The notes under the pieces were generated by a model that saw only the letters and a list, made by a program, of their open reading frames with translations, had not been told where the DNA came from and did no database searches. Shown here one piece after another: positions 48,280 through 58,640 of a stretch of DNA of 64,000 nt. Position 1 is the stretch's first letter. Each line of letters opens with the position of its first letter. The DNA comes from Prostheceraeus crozeri (taxonomy: Eukaryota; Platyhelminthes; Polycladida; Euryleptidae): assembly GCA_907163375.1 (NCBI GenBank), contig CAJQUW010007898.1, forward strand, positions 124,001-188,000. The letters are read 5' to 3'. Made by a program: the position numbers and the translations under genes.

Positions 48280-48636
48280 TGAATAATTTTTGAATTTTTT
48301 AAGTAACTTGTATATCTTTTAGCTTAACTTTACCACTGACATTTTGTTCACACCTGACGACGCACCGGAGTTCCGGTTGTGAAAATTTGTAAATGAAAAG
48401 TTTATAATCCTGATGAGCAAGTTTTTTTTTCTGAATACATAATTGCTCAGGATGCTTATTTTCAAATATATAAATATTTTAGGTTATTTGTCTAAACGTG
48501 TAATGAGTAGCGCCTGCGTGAAGCGCCTCAATCTCGGATGCGGTATTAAGTGATTGCAGAAAGCAGTCCGCCCTCCACGTGCCTGCGTTAAAGCAGTGCC
48601 TTCCTGGCTAATTCACGCTCTCAACAGATGGACCGG

Positions 48637-48699
48637 TGGCCTTGTGGTTAGAGAGTATGCTTGCACGTCCTCTAGCTCCAACGTCGCTGGTTCAAACCT
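48637..48699 (+). promoter_or_regulatory. Internal RNA polymerase III promoter (A and B boxes)
   Basis: TGGCCTTGTGG at 48,637-48,647 fits the A-box consensus TRGYNNARNNG at 10 of 11 positions. GGTTCAAACCT at 48,689-48,699 fits the B-box GGTTCRANNCC at 10 of 11. The spacing of 52 bases between starts is that of a tRNA. Transcription would start about 10-15 bases upstream, within the left inverted repeat, and run through the ribozyme. Confidence 0.75.
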
Positions 48700-48701
48700 A
48701 C

Positions 48702-48743
48702 CCACGACTGATGAGGCTCAACAGGCCGAAACATGTCTCGTGG
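48702..48743 (+). ncRNA. Hammerhead ribozyme, minimal type I
   Basis: All conserved elements are present in order. Stem I 5' strand CCACGA (48,702-48,707); core CTGATGA (48,708-48,714); stem II GGC/GCC (48,715-48,717 and 48,725-48,727) with a 7-base loop; core GAAA (48,728-48,731). Then C-AT-GTC, giving a 2-bp stem III (A-U, C-G) with a 2-base loop and the GUC cleavage triplet (48,735-48,737). The stem I 3' strand TCGTGG (48,738-48,743) is perfectly complementary to the 5' strand. Cleavage is predicted after 48,737. The very short stem III is the form described for Penelope-like elements and animal retrozymes, which often act as dimers. Chance agreement at all these positions is very unlikely. 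Confidence 0.88.
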
Positions 48744-48761
48744 TGGTTACATCTGTTGAGA

Positions 48762-51700
48762 TTTGATAAATTTATCAATTGCCAGGTTACTATAGTTATA
48801 TATCACAGACATCCGTGGCAAAATATGCCGTAGGCCTACATGCAGTTATGAGATAAATGAAGACTTTGCGTTAGAATATCAGGAACGCAATCTATAAGTT
48901 TCAATTATTAGAGAATAATCAAAGACATTACTCTTCATTAATCGAAGTATAAAATGGAGGAATGCTTCACTGATGCAATAAAAGGAATAGACATGGCTTG
49001 TTTTTCTGGTTTTTGTATCCATTTTCATTGTGTTGAATGAAATCCTCTTCATACACGTCTCCATCTCTCCACTCCAAAATTTATCATATTTCTCCAAATA
49101 TTGAGCTTGTGTCTCCGAGGAAGATGGCATTTTATTGTTTTATATTTCCCCTTGACGACATTTCAAGAATGTATCTCAGCATTCTCTTTTCCATTCTTTT
49201 CCCATGGGATAGCTTTTATTTTCGTTCTCCTGTTCAGGTCTTGTCATTGCCCTATAAATCTTGCATTAAGCTTTCTTGGTGTACTGAGATCTGTAAATTC
49301 CTTAATGTGCTTATACACCAAGCTTTTGACACCAATTAGACATTTTCCTTAATTCTACAAGTTTTGTTATTAGAGGAATAATTATTTTTTCTCATAGCTT
49401 GTGGATGCTGATAAGCACGGATGCTTTCAGTTTAATAGTCCGATACCCTCAATTAATATTTTCGTTCGCATTGAAAAACTGTAGGATCTGGAATCGATGG
49501 ATTGAATACTATTTAGAAACTTTTCTTATTGAAATATTGTCGTTGAAATGATCACAATTAAAACCTGTGGCAAATTTTTTAGGTCATGAAGGACATGCAT
49601 ATTGTTTCCAGTTACGAAAGCTAGATCAGCTACCGGTCTGGCCCTGGCCTTCAGAATTACGACCGGTGAACCGCTTGTTTGAAATATCTTAATTTCATGA
49701 CATTACGCGGATATTCCAAGTGTTAGTTTCCTGTGCTTCGTGAGCACATTGTACTTACAACGTGGCTTTCATCTGGAGTCTTCTAATACAAACCCATGCA
49801 CAGTGCTATCTTCAATCGAATTTGACTGACTTGAGAAAATAAAGAGAAAATAATCAAATTAACAGACGATGAAACATTTTTGTATTCTGGAGTTAAGTTA
49901 TCAAAATCATGATTGGAAAGCTGTACTATGCGCTTTCTCCTATCAGAAGAACTATGTTTCTTGACGCAGTTATGAGCAAAAGACCGGGGAATAATGTCTC
50001 TGGCTGATGACTTCCTAGCTGGTACAGGGAACGCAAAACCAGTCCTTTTAAGGACTAATTTCAATTTAATTTCATTTTATTTTCAGTATGTATTACATTA
50101 TTCGTTTGTACTAATTTTTTTTTTGCAGTCTACTCATTTATTTTACACTAGTTTCTTGTGACTATCAATTTTATTTATTTATTCAGATTTTGATTATTTT
50201 ACCTAGTAATTTTCATTTGTGCTGCTTATTTCCTTCCTTTTTCTCAATTAATTAGTTTATTCATTCATTCAATTTTTTTTTCATTACTATTATTATTTTT
50301 TTTCTTTTGTTACAATTTCAATATTCCATTTCAGTTCGTACTTCACTAATCAATTTCAGCAGTTAATCTTTCAGAATTTATTACCCATCACTTTCCTTTT
50401 TTTCTGTATTTTAATTGTTAGCACGATCTACACTTTGATAATTTTTTGGTTAGCTTATTTTCTATATTAAGTTAGGTAACAATGTGAATAATTATCTCCT
50501 TTCCCATCTGTAGTGAAATAGGTGATTGATAGCATCTTCCGTCGTATGCAGATTACCCTTGTCATATTTGTTTGCGGATTAAGGCTGGATATGATGGGAC
50601 ACAGACCGGTCCTTTGAGAGATAGATTAAATTTCATGAATAGTTAGACACCAATCGGTCCATTTATAACAAGTCTAGTTCCTTATTTCATTTTCTTCATG
50701 GAGTAGTTCCAGGTGAGACGTTGTAGGTCGATTCTAGCAAGTTCAGTACCCATACTCGTATTGTAGTTTCACATGTATTTTTTTTCTTTTCTTCAAAGTT
50801 CATTATAAATTTATTCATTACAGTTATATTTTGTACAGTAGGCTTAATCTTAGTTTATTTTATGTAGTTGTAACTGAGATTCCTAGAGGATGATGATTTT
50901 CATTTAAATCAAATAGTTTAAATGAGTTGTCAATTTGTTAGAAGTGCACATAATCGCTATCGCTGAAGCTAATCGACAACTTTTGTCGCTAAATATGCTT
51001 TTGAATAGTTTAGTCTCATGAGCTGACTCCATGACTGTCAATTAACGAAAGTAGTCTTCGCAAGTAATATTCTAGTCCGAAATAAATGGGGGAAGTGGGT
51101 ACAGGCTGTAGAAGTCCTTGAAGCGCCCAACACATGAAATTGATTGATGTAGGGCTGGAGGAGAATCCAAAATTCGTCTATATGCAATTGGAATTCTTCC
51201 ATTCACCAGGTTCGCGCGAAATCCAAAATTATGTACATTCTTCGATATATGATGCTGATTTACTTGAAATATTGTTTTTTTTTTTAATGACGCAACATTT
51301 TCTACCATCTAACATTCAACCATTAACTTTGCTTCTTGTATTCATGCTTGTATGGCATAATAAATACTAGGGAAAAGCAGATGTTAAAGTAATAAAATTG
51401 AATAGAATTAGAGATATATTGGTTATAGTGCATGCCTTAAATTTAATGTGAAGTAATTATCTTTTTTAAAAGTTATCAAAAGTTACGTGCATAACATTTA
51501 TGATGAGCCAAAAATACAAATAAATGGTAAATCAGCATGAGTAAAGCCTAGAGTTGCAAGTCTACATTAACAAAGAAATCAAGTTATCTAATTTAAACAT
51601 GATAAAAAGTCACAAATCAATTGACTATCACAACTCCATCTGGCGGCAATGGTCCCATCGAATTATTAGCTAACTTTCAATATTAATTTCAAGCCTTGGC

Positions 51701-52352
51701 TATGATGGTGTCGAGATGCAAATGTCAGGAGCATTGGGTGTGTTTCAATGATGGCATAATATACGTGCATATTTGTCATAGAAAACATGACTAACTTTTG
51801 AAAATGCTCGATCGCTCCGACATTAATTTTTAACCAGCGCATCCTTGAAATGCGCTCATATGCAGCTTGTAGATACGATTATCGTGTGACGTTTTTTTTC
51901 TGATGAAAAGGAATAATGAGAATCATGAGAGAATGGCATCCAAATTAAACCTTGTCTTTTCACTGATAGGTGTGATGATCTATGGCTTTTCAAGAAGTGA
52001 AGGCATGAGATAAACAGAAAGTAAGCAAGCATAAATTTAATTGTTTCACTTTGCAAAGTCGGTGAGCACTACAAGATGCGATGGCAGTATATGACAGCAA
52101 CAGGAAGAATGCATACAATGGTCAGTCAATGAAAAGAAGAACATTAAAAAATAATTACATACAGAATTTGATAAAAGAGATGCTGTAACGCGCAGTCCTC
52201 GCAAAGGGCGGTCGCAAGGACAACTCTGCATGGAGGCATGTGGTGAACCTTTCATCAAATGGATCTCTTAATGGATAATTTCTGCTATCTTGATTCGTGT
52301 AGTGTAAAAACGTAAACCAGTACGTGAATGTCCACTCTTTTATTTCAGCAGC
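48762..52352. other. Long stretch without a recognisable gene
   Basis: 50,100-50,460 is strongly T-rich on the plus strand. A minus frame at 49,783-50,064 and plus frames at 49,037-49,352 match nothing I know. tttgataaatttatcaa (about 48,762-48,778) is a short palindrome directly after the SINE-like module. Confidence 0.4.
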
Positions 52353-52487
52353 TTTGTTAAATGATAGTTAACAACAAATAACAAACATATAAAAATTATA
52401 TGCAACAAACAATATACAATATAACAAATATAAAACAAACATATAAATAACAAAAACATGAACAACAAATAGTTAAATGATAGTTAG
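52353..52487. repeat. Degenerate (aacaaata)n low-complexity repeat
   Basis: Many variants of aacaaata/aacatata over about 110 bases lie between two copies of gttaaatgatagtta (about 52,355 and 52,473). Confidence 0.7.
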
Positions 52488-52505
52488 TAAAAACTATATA
52501 TACAC

Positions 52506-52543
52506 TTCCCGACGTTTCGAGCCATCACCCGTCTTCTGGGGAA
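52506..52543 (-). ncRNA. Degenerate hammerhead-like motif of Penelope type
   Basis: On the minus strand stem I TTCCC and GGGAA (52,543-52,539 and 52,510-52,506) pair perfectly. Between them lie CAGAAGA (consensus CUGANGA, one core base changed), a stem II GGGT/GCTC made of two Watson-Crick and two wobble pairs around GATG, GAAA, and C-GUC, the no-loop stem III known from Penelope-like hammerheads. The changed core base suggests it no longer cleaves. Confidence 0.5.
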
Positions 52544-53000
52544 TTATCTTGATATGACATGTAGGAATCGTACGACGAATCTCAAACTCGAATTCGTGTG
52601 ATTCGATCCATTCTGTTCCTATTGTCTCAAACAAAAACAAAAAGTCGGAATTCCACTTTCAAAAGCATTGACAGCCACTGAAAGCTACCATAATTTAGTG
52701 TAGCTGTGTATCATAACAAGGAGTAGCACGGCGTAGTCGTCTTCAATGTATATGTTCTCTCTTGTCATAGAAACCGATAAAAGTACATGTAGTTTTATTT
52801 GAATCGTTTATTCATGTGAAATAACATGAAATATGAATAATCGTTTATTTCATTTCATTGATTGTTAATTGTGTTTACGATAGGACTTCAGATTATTTGG
52901 TGGACAATCGATCCCCGCTACTGGTTTTAATATCGGCAGTCACAATGTGACGAAACATTTGATGAGGTTTGATGCTGCCGGTTGACACGGGCACATGTAA
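52544..53000. other. Stretch without a recognisable gene
   Basis: No feature seen. It may include the rest of the element that carried the hammerhead-like motif. Confidence 0.35.
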
Positions 53001-53185
53001 GGCGCTCGTTGCTCAGTTGGTTGAGCACAAATCCAGCTAAACACATCAGAAGCACTGTTAGAGTGGCACATCTCTAAACAGCATCACTCAACCTATGAGA
53101 TTTGCTTGTCACTAACAGCTCATTATCTAGCATCGTTTCTGTGCGGTAGCCCGAGGGATCGTAGGTTGCATTACTACTAGCCGCA
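53001..53185 (+). mobile_element. tRNA-like SINE head interrupted by about 105 bases
   Basis: GGCGCTCGTTGCTCAGTTGG then TTGAGCA (53,001-53,027) is a tRNA 5' half with a good A box (TTGCTCAGTTGG). From 53,129 the text resumes with AGCATCGTTTCTGTGCGGTA, then GCCCGAGGGATCGTAGGTTG and a B-box-like GGTTGCATTAC. AGCA stands at both junctions, so an insertion with a 4-base duplication is the simplest reading. The insert (about 53,028-53,128) has no terminal inverted repeat that I can see. Confidence 0.5.
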
Positions 53186-54479
53186 CATTTTTTGCATTTC
53201 ATTCTATTGTTTACTTAGGAAATGTTAATGTCCGTGGTTCTAGCCCATTAACATTCATGTCGGATATCGGTGGTGGATCACAGTCGGTCATGTTCTTCAC
53301 GATCCAACCTCTTTAGTTTTCTGGACACTTGCATGAGACAAGTGAATGAACATTGTTCGTATTTTGAAATATCACTTGAGATTAATACCCTTTATTATGC
53401 ACTTTAAGTCCCTGTACTGAAAGAATGAGCTAACTATAAAAGTATTTTAATCAAAGAACCTTTTCAGATGGTCCAAGTATACGAGATTGCCCGAATCGGA
53501 ATGATTTTTGACAGAAATGTAAAACAATATACTACAAGATATTGAAAGAAATTTTCTGCAAACTCCATTATCTATGAGACCAAGACAAATATATCAACAA
53601 TGCTTCAAACAACAAAGCTTCAATCATGCTTGAATCAACTTATTTGTTGATTTTAGCTTCATCTACGAAACGAAATATTGGCTTTTGGCTTAATAAACAA
53701 TTTGTTTTTAGCCTTAGTCTGAACTTCATGTCACCAATATTTGTCAATTGCAGTGCGTTAAAATTTGAATCCGACTAGCGTGATGCAAATTATTTAGAGA
53801 TTCTGCTGCTCATTATTCGCTGAAAACATCACAACTGAAATGCAATACAGCATTTAATTTCAGCAGTATTCTTGCAAAAGTAGATGAACTGGCGCTCTGA
53901 GTCTCATTTATTTATGCATTTGCACCTTCCTTTGAAGTCTCGGTTTTTTGGATGCGAATAGTTCCATCAATGTCATTTGATGTGTTTCTTCCTATTTTGT
54001 TGGCAGGTTTTCAGATCTCACATTTTTTGATTAGCAATATTTCATGTCAATTCTATCAGAACATCGTCCAATAGACCGAATATATAGAACTTTTCATGTC
54101 ATGTGCGCTTAGAAATGTCAAAAAAAAACTGTTGAAGGACTAATAATTCAACAAAAACATCACAACTTGAGAAAAATGTCAACTTCGTTCTTCTGAAAAT
54201 GACAAGACATTTAAAAATATTTGTTTACTTAGAGACGTGGCTGCTTTGGATAGATGTACAGGATGAGTTGGAATTATGATGAACAAAAATATTATTTTCA
54301 TCATCAAAAGTGATGTGTTTTATTCTCAAAAGTTTCAAAAACATATTTAGTTGTAAATAAAACAAAATGTGTAGAGTTATGACACATCTGCGTTTCGAAT
54401 AAGACCACTGAACCCTTCCGCATGCGGTTCCCATTTTGGGAACTCTATGATGGATTTGTGAGAATCTGCCTCTAGTTCA
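53186..54479. other. AT-rich stretch without a recognisable gene
   Basis: No feature seen. Confidence 0.4.
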
Positions 54480-54838
54480 CTTCAAATTCTCTCCATGAGG
54501 TGGATCCTAGAAGTGAGGATCACTTTAGCAGGCTGGATGACACAGCTGTGAAGATTTGACCAAAACCAGGTGACCTCGCCCGTACTTGATCATCGAAAGT
54601 TTTGCGATCGTTTTTACCCTACCCTGCCCCACACAATGCACGAAGCCATGCTACATGAACTCGTAGTAAGCCAGGGTTGGGTAAGCCTTAACACTCTCGC
54701 AACTTTCACCAGGTCAGGGCTAGTAGCCTCTAGTGAGGGCGGTGATGCTTCTCGAGTCTGACAGACTCGAACTCAGGACCTTCTACACTTCTGTATTTCT
54801 GCACGGCCCTTAACCAACTGAGCTATCCTACCACCGTT
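54480..54838 (-). mobile_element. tRNA-derived SINE
   Basis: The minus strand starts GGTGGTAGGATAGCTCAGTT near 54,837 with a perfect A box TAGCTCAGTTGG (54,825-54,814). A B-box-like GAGTTCGAGTC follows at 54,774-54,764 (8 of 11). The B-box region also forms CGAGTCTG-A-CAGACTCG. A GC-rich tRNA-unrelated body continues to about 54,480, including a short hairpin GTGGATCC/GAGGATCAC. The body shows no ribozyme core. The 3' limit is approximate. A true tRNA gene is excluded by the poor cloverleaf and the long body. Confidence 0.65.
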
Positions 54839-55079
54839 ATGACTACTTGCTTCATCGTGTTATCAGTAATCTTCAATTTCTTTTTACGAATGGAACCTGG
54901 TAAAAGTATTAAACAAGATTTATCCCACATTAAAATTTACAGATCACCTTTCCGATGAAAGTTTAGAATTATTCTATATGTTTCGCCATGATGGCCACTC
55001 TGCCAGTGGCTTAAAAATTTATCATGCTATGTGAGATCTGAACGACTGATTGTCGCTGTTCTAACAGGCTTACTTACGT

Positions 55080-55430
55080 TAGCCGTTGTCATCCGTGCGG
55101 AAAATGGCCTCCTTGTGGTGCGAATCCAGCTTGCACGATCCATAGCCAAACGTCTCCATTACTTTGGAAGTTCGTCTCTCCATCTCTTTCTTTGTCCGCC
55201 TCTGTTTCTTTTCCCTTCTCTTGGAATCCATGCTGTCGTTCGGTGGGTCCACCTGTTGTCAGGTGGCCTGATGACATAGCCAGCACATTTCCATTTGAGA
55301 CGCTTCGCTTCGGTTACTACATCCTTCAGTCACGTTCTTCTCCTCAATTCTTCATTTCTTACTCTGTCTCTCATTGTGTTGCCGATCATTCTGATCATTC
55401 TTCTTTCCATCGCTCGTTGTGCTGTTCCAA
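55080..55430 (-). mobile_element. LINE remnant (RTE-like): end of the reverse transcriptase ORF
   Basis: Minus strand from about 55,428: RTAQRAMERRMIRMIGNTMR, then DRVRNEELRRRT, LKDVVTEAKRLKWKCAGYVI, RPPDNRWTHRTTAWIPREGK, RNRGGQRKRWRDELPK and RRLAMDRASWIRT. This is the unmistakable tail of RTE/BovB-type LINEs (AQRaMER.mlgi..rDr.rn.eir..t.v.D......+lKW.waGHv.R..d.RW......W.P..gkR.rGRp..RW.De......W...AqDR..W). Two in-frame stops are seen; otherwise the frame is continuous. The upstream edge abuts the hAT-like copy D, so the upstream part of the LINE is cut off there. Confidence 0.9.
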
Positions 55431-55431
55431 G

Positions 55432-55940
55432 CACAGAATTAGACAGGTCGTCTCTTCTTCTGTTTGACTAGAAAGGAAGCATTGGAACATGTAACATTAA
55501 TGAAATGGCAAATCTGCTGACATAATACCATAGCAATTGAATAATGAGCAACAAGTTCAACATTAAACACGTCAAATTGTGCGAAGTTTCAGTGACTGCT
55601 ATCAACCGGGTCACACAGCAAAGAGACACAGTCGATGTGAAGTTCTACAGAGACATTTTTTCGTGCGCCTGCAAACTTTTTAAAAATGATTGGAGGGCAC
55701 AACATTATCGAGAAAACTTTTGCGTAATGATCTGAGGTCTTCGAATCTGAAGGAATCGTGGCGATCGGATCATTTTGAAGGAATTCACGGCAATCCGCAA
55801 TTGGCGAACGACTATTTTTCCTATCTCTGCAAGGTATTAACAATTTTTTATGTCCACTTAGTAAGTTCCTGCATGTGCCATCGTTTTGAATCAGTTTGCA
55901 CTTCTAGCAAAGTGATGCGATTAAACAATCTAATTCTGTG
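55432..55940 (+). mobile_element. hAT-like non-autonomous element, copy D (complete)
   Basis: It has both terminal inverted repeats, CACAGAATTAGA (55,432-55,443) and TCTAATTCTGTG (55,929-55,940). Flanking 8-base sequences gttccaag and gttctaag form a target duplication with one difference. An 8-bp duplication is the hAT hallmark. The CACAG start is close to, but not exactly, the usual YARNG. Total length is 509 bp with no transposase. This copy defines the family limits used for copies A to C. It lies immediately 5' (on the LINE strand) of the RTE-like remnant. Confidence 0.88.
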
Positions 55941-56589
55941 GTTCTAAGTTTTTATCTTGCTAACTAGCTGTTGACCAAGTTTGTGATCCGTGTGTCAATA
56001 CAGGTAGAATGTACATCTTGAATAATCGTTTTTTTACTTTTCCTCTCTATGCTTCTTGATGTTGGATAGGGATTCAATTTCCAAAAGGACTTCCACTGAT
56101 TTATCTGTATTCTACTTGAAATTTCTTGATCTTGGCGGGATTAGAAGAAGATCAGCTGACCTAAATAAACGGAGTCCTCTACACAACCAACACACTCAAT
56201 ACCTTTCAAAATCGTCGACGAGACTTCTTCAGCAAGTTTCATCAGAAATACCATAACCCCGATCATTCTTTTTTTGACATGACTACACATCCGTCCACGA
56301 ACAATCCAATGCGTGTTGAATTTTCCTCCATAGAGCGGAGACAGAACAGCTTCGCAGTTTTGTCTGCCTCACTTACAGATAACTTGCAAATAACTTGACA
56401 TGATTTATGTTACTTCTGATTTTCATTTGAATGAATATCTGTTTTCTGTCTTTCACTCTTCTCTCTCAATAATCCTTCAATTTAGACTATCGCGATTCTG
56501 ATAATTCATATCAGATGATTGAACTGTATAATATCAAAAGTAAAACAGTTGAAACATATAGCACGAACAGCTATCGATTCTGGTAAATC
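55941..56589. other. Stretch without a recognisable gene
   Basis: A 66-codon plus frame (56,056-56,256) has no known domain. No repeats seen. Confidence 0.4.
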
Positions 56590-57410
56590 TAATGATCTAG
56601 TGATGAAATCCTGCATGGTGACCAGAGCACTGGTTGCAGATCCTAAAGGCCTGTAGACGCTGATACTTTTCGTAAAGTGGAAGAAGCTGGCACTTTATTT
56701 TGCGCGCTGCGATTCGTTGGGAAATTGGGTGAAAGTGATATACCTTTGTTCTACTGTTCTTAGGTAAAGGTTGAACGCTATCTACCTTAAAACAAATGGG
56801 GAACGTCTTAGCTTGAATAGAGCGTTCAAAGATCCAACAAAAAGGCCACAAAGAACATATGCATCAAGAACCAATAGTCTGGTTAGAAGACCATCACCGC
56901 CGATGCCACTGTTGGAATTTAGATTAACAATTCATTCAACACTTCATTAGGAGAAATTTGAAGATTCCAACGACAATTTTGAATCGCCTTCAATGGCGCA
57001 TCGTCAGAAAAATTGAAATTACTCCTGAAAACAGACTAAAGTTCCTGGAGTGGAACCATTGATCTCGGCAATTTCCAAAAACTGTTGATATTTTGCTTCA
57101 AATTATTAGCCAATTGCAGCTTGGGCTTTATTATTTCTTCCTTTTTTTCTATTCCGTTGTTGGAGTGTGTTCTAAATTATATGAAATATTGTTTAACTGC
57201 GCATCAATAATCCCTCACGAAATGATTGCTACAACGTCTGAAGACAAGCCATGGATGACTCCTCTTTGAAATTGCTCATCGATCTTGTTATACTCGTGCA
57301 TCGGCCAGTTCTTTCTGCGATACGCTTCCCAGCTCTTGCTAATGTGCATTTTCAAAGAGGAGTAGTTCGTGGAGTGACCTCAGATCTTGGAGTAATCATT
57401 TCACGAGGGA
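56590..57410 (-). mobile_element. LINE remnant: linker and N-terminal part of a reverse transcriptase
   Basis: Minus strand in order: SSLKMHISKSWEAYRRKNWP near 57,380 (linker-like, weaker). Then NFNFSDDAPLKAIQNCRWNL and QISPNEVLNELL near 57,030-56,930. Then LNSNSGIGGDGL (the K...GpDgip block), then TFPICFKVDSVQPLPKNS (fP..wK.a.v.PlpK), FHPISQRIAARKIK (rPIs.....ki.e+.i) and LLPLYEKYQRLQAFRICNQC (QfGFr...S). These are reverse transcriptase blocks 0 to 3 of a jockey/CR1-type LINE; motif A and beyond are missing after 56,597. Several frame changes. Confidence 0.7.
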
Positions 57411-58129
57411 TATCAGATACACAATAAACAACATTTTCAAACATTTGCAAAACATTTCATCAAAGGATTAGGCGCTTTGTACATCCATTTCGGGTGATTT
57501 AACGTACGTTCTTGAATATTGTGAATAATGAGAATCGTTTTTCTATAAATGCACCTCATGACTGACTTCCTGATATACCAGTTCACTGTTCACTCTCTGA
57601 ATTCTTGGTTCAATCATAAAACTTTGAAAATACAATGAAAGTTCTCTCTCCAGGTTTAGATATCACTCATCAAAGAATGTCGTGCATGAAACTCGGCGAC
57701 ATCGAACTCACCATAACCCACTCACCTATTGGGCTTCAGAGTAATACGAATTAATCATCAAATCTAACAATAAGAATACAATCTATTCTTATATAATGCC
57801 ACAAGTGGCTTGATCACTTTAGAGAACACCTTATTTCCTTGAATAAGAGACGACCTAGGAGACATCCGAATGTAAATTAAAAAAATTATGGCGAGAAAAG
57901 ATGTCGTTGAATATAAGACGCATATCAAAACTAGCTTATACTAGCTTATACTTTATAGAATACTTATAGAAAATAGTGAGCTTGAATATATTTTGCTCTA
58001 AAATACACAATGATGAAGGAACAGTTCACTTAAAACTCGCAATTCACTTGAATTCAAATGGAGTAATAAAGAAAATTTCATCACGGAGATTAGAACTGCC
58101 AATGAGTACTCAGATATAGTGTTTTGAAA
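57411..58129. other. Stretch without a recognisable gene
   Basis: A short tandem pair ctagcttata lies at about 57,930-57,952. Nothing else seen. Confidence 0.4.
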
Positions 58130-58640
58130 CTACAATTTTAAAGCCAGCTTAGTGAAGAAATAGCTGTGTACAATTGTTTTCAGAGCTGGTATCAAAATCA
58201 CGGTTTAAAAATGACATTCAAGTGTTCGAAAATAGTTACTAACCCTTGTTTTTAAACATGCTTTTTATATCCTTTGGTTTTAAACATGTTTTCAACAGAG
58301 TTTATAAACTTTGATTGGAATCTCATGAATTGATGAGTATGATGTGCATTAGAGTGGTCGTTGATAGGAATCTGCATGTTTTATTCGCAAGTAGATAAAG
58401 TCAAGCGAACTAGTTATTCTATTGTCCATCCATGGCTTGTTAGATAGGCGCAAAATTTTGTCATGCGCCTAAGAAGTTGAGTAGTTGTCAGAAAGTATAC
58501 ATATTATGACATTTATAAATACGCAACTTATGAAGCTTACGAATGGCATGTTATCGACATTATTACAGATGCTTTGCTTCACACATCAAAATAAATTCTG
58601 AGGTTGCCGAAATATACTTAAAAAAGCTGGAATAAAAATG
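58130..58640 (-). repeat. Dispersed repeat, partner of 25,985-26,420
   Basis: The reverse complement of about 58,500-58,610 (cggcaacctcagaatttatt, then gatgtgtgaagcaaag, gtcgataacatg) aligns with 26,028-26,130. The gttttaaaac-type words lie at 58,190-58,300. About 180 unshared bases separate the two shared parts here, so this copy may carry an insertion or the other a deletion. Confidence 0.55.

Larger units (their letters stand above)
48619..48761 (+). mobile_element. tRNA-derived SINE-like module carrying a hammerhead ribozyme
   Basis: A 143-base unit. It is bounded by the perfect 12-bp inverted repeat TCTCAACAGATG (48,619-48,630) and CATCTGTTGAGA (48,750-48,761). It contains a tRNA-like head with Pol III A and B boxes and then a complete hammerhead ribozyme (both listed separately). 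A Pol III promoter fused to a hammerhead is known in the Sm-alpha SINE-like repeats of Schistosoma and resembles animal retrozymes. The terminal inverted repeat would close the transcript into a rod. Only one unit is present, so a circular monomer could not be cut out of this copy alone. Outside limits beyond the inverted repeat are uncertain, and the unit may be part of a larger element. Confidence 0.7.

Noticed and set aside
54764-54838. Possible true tRNA gene
   Set aside because: The A box is perfect but the anticodon arm and acceptor pairing are poor and a long SINE body follows.
57240-57300. Plus-strand text DKPWMTPL resembling a LINE linker
   Set aside because: The adjacent reverse transcriptase blocks run on the minus strand, where a linker-like text is also found; the plus-strand match is too short.
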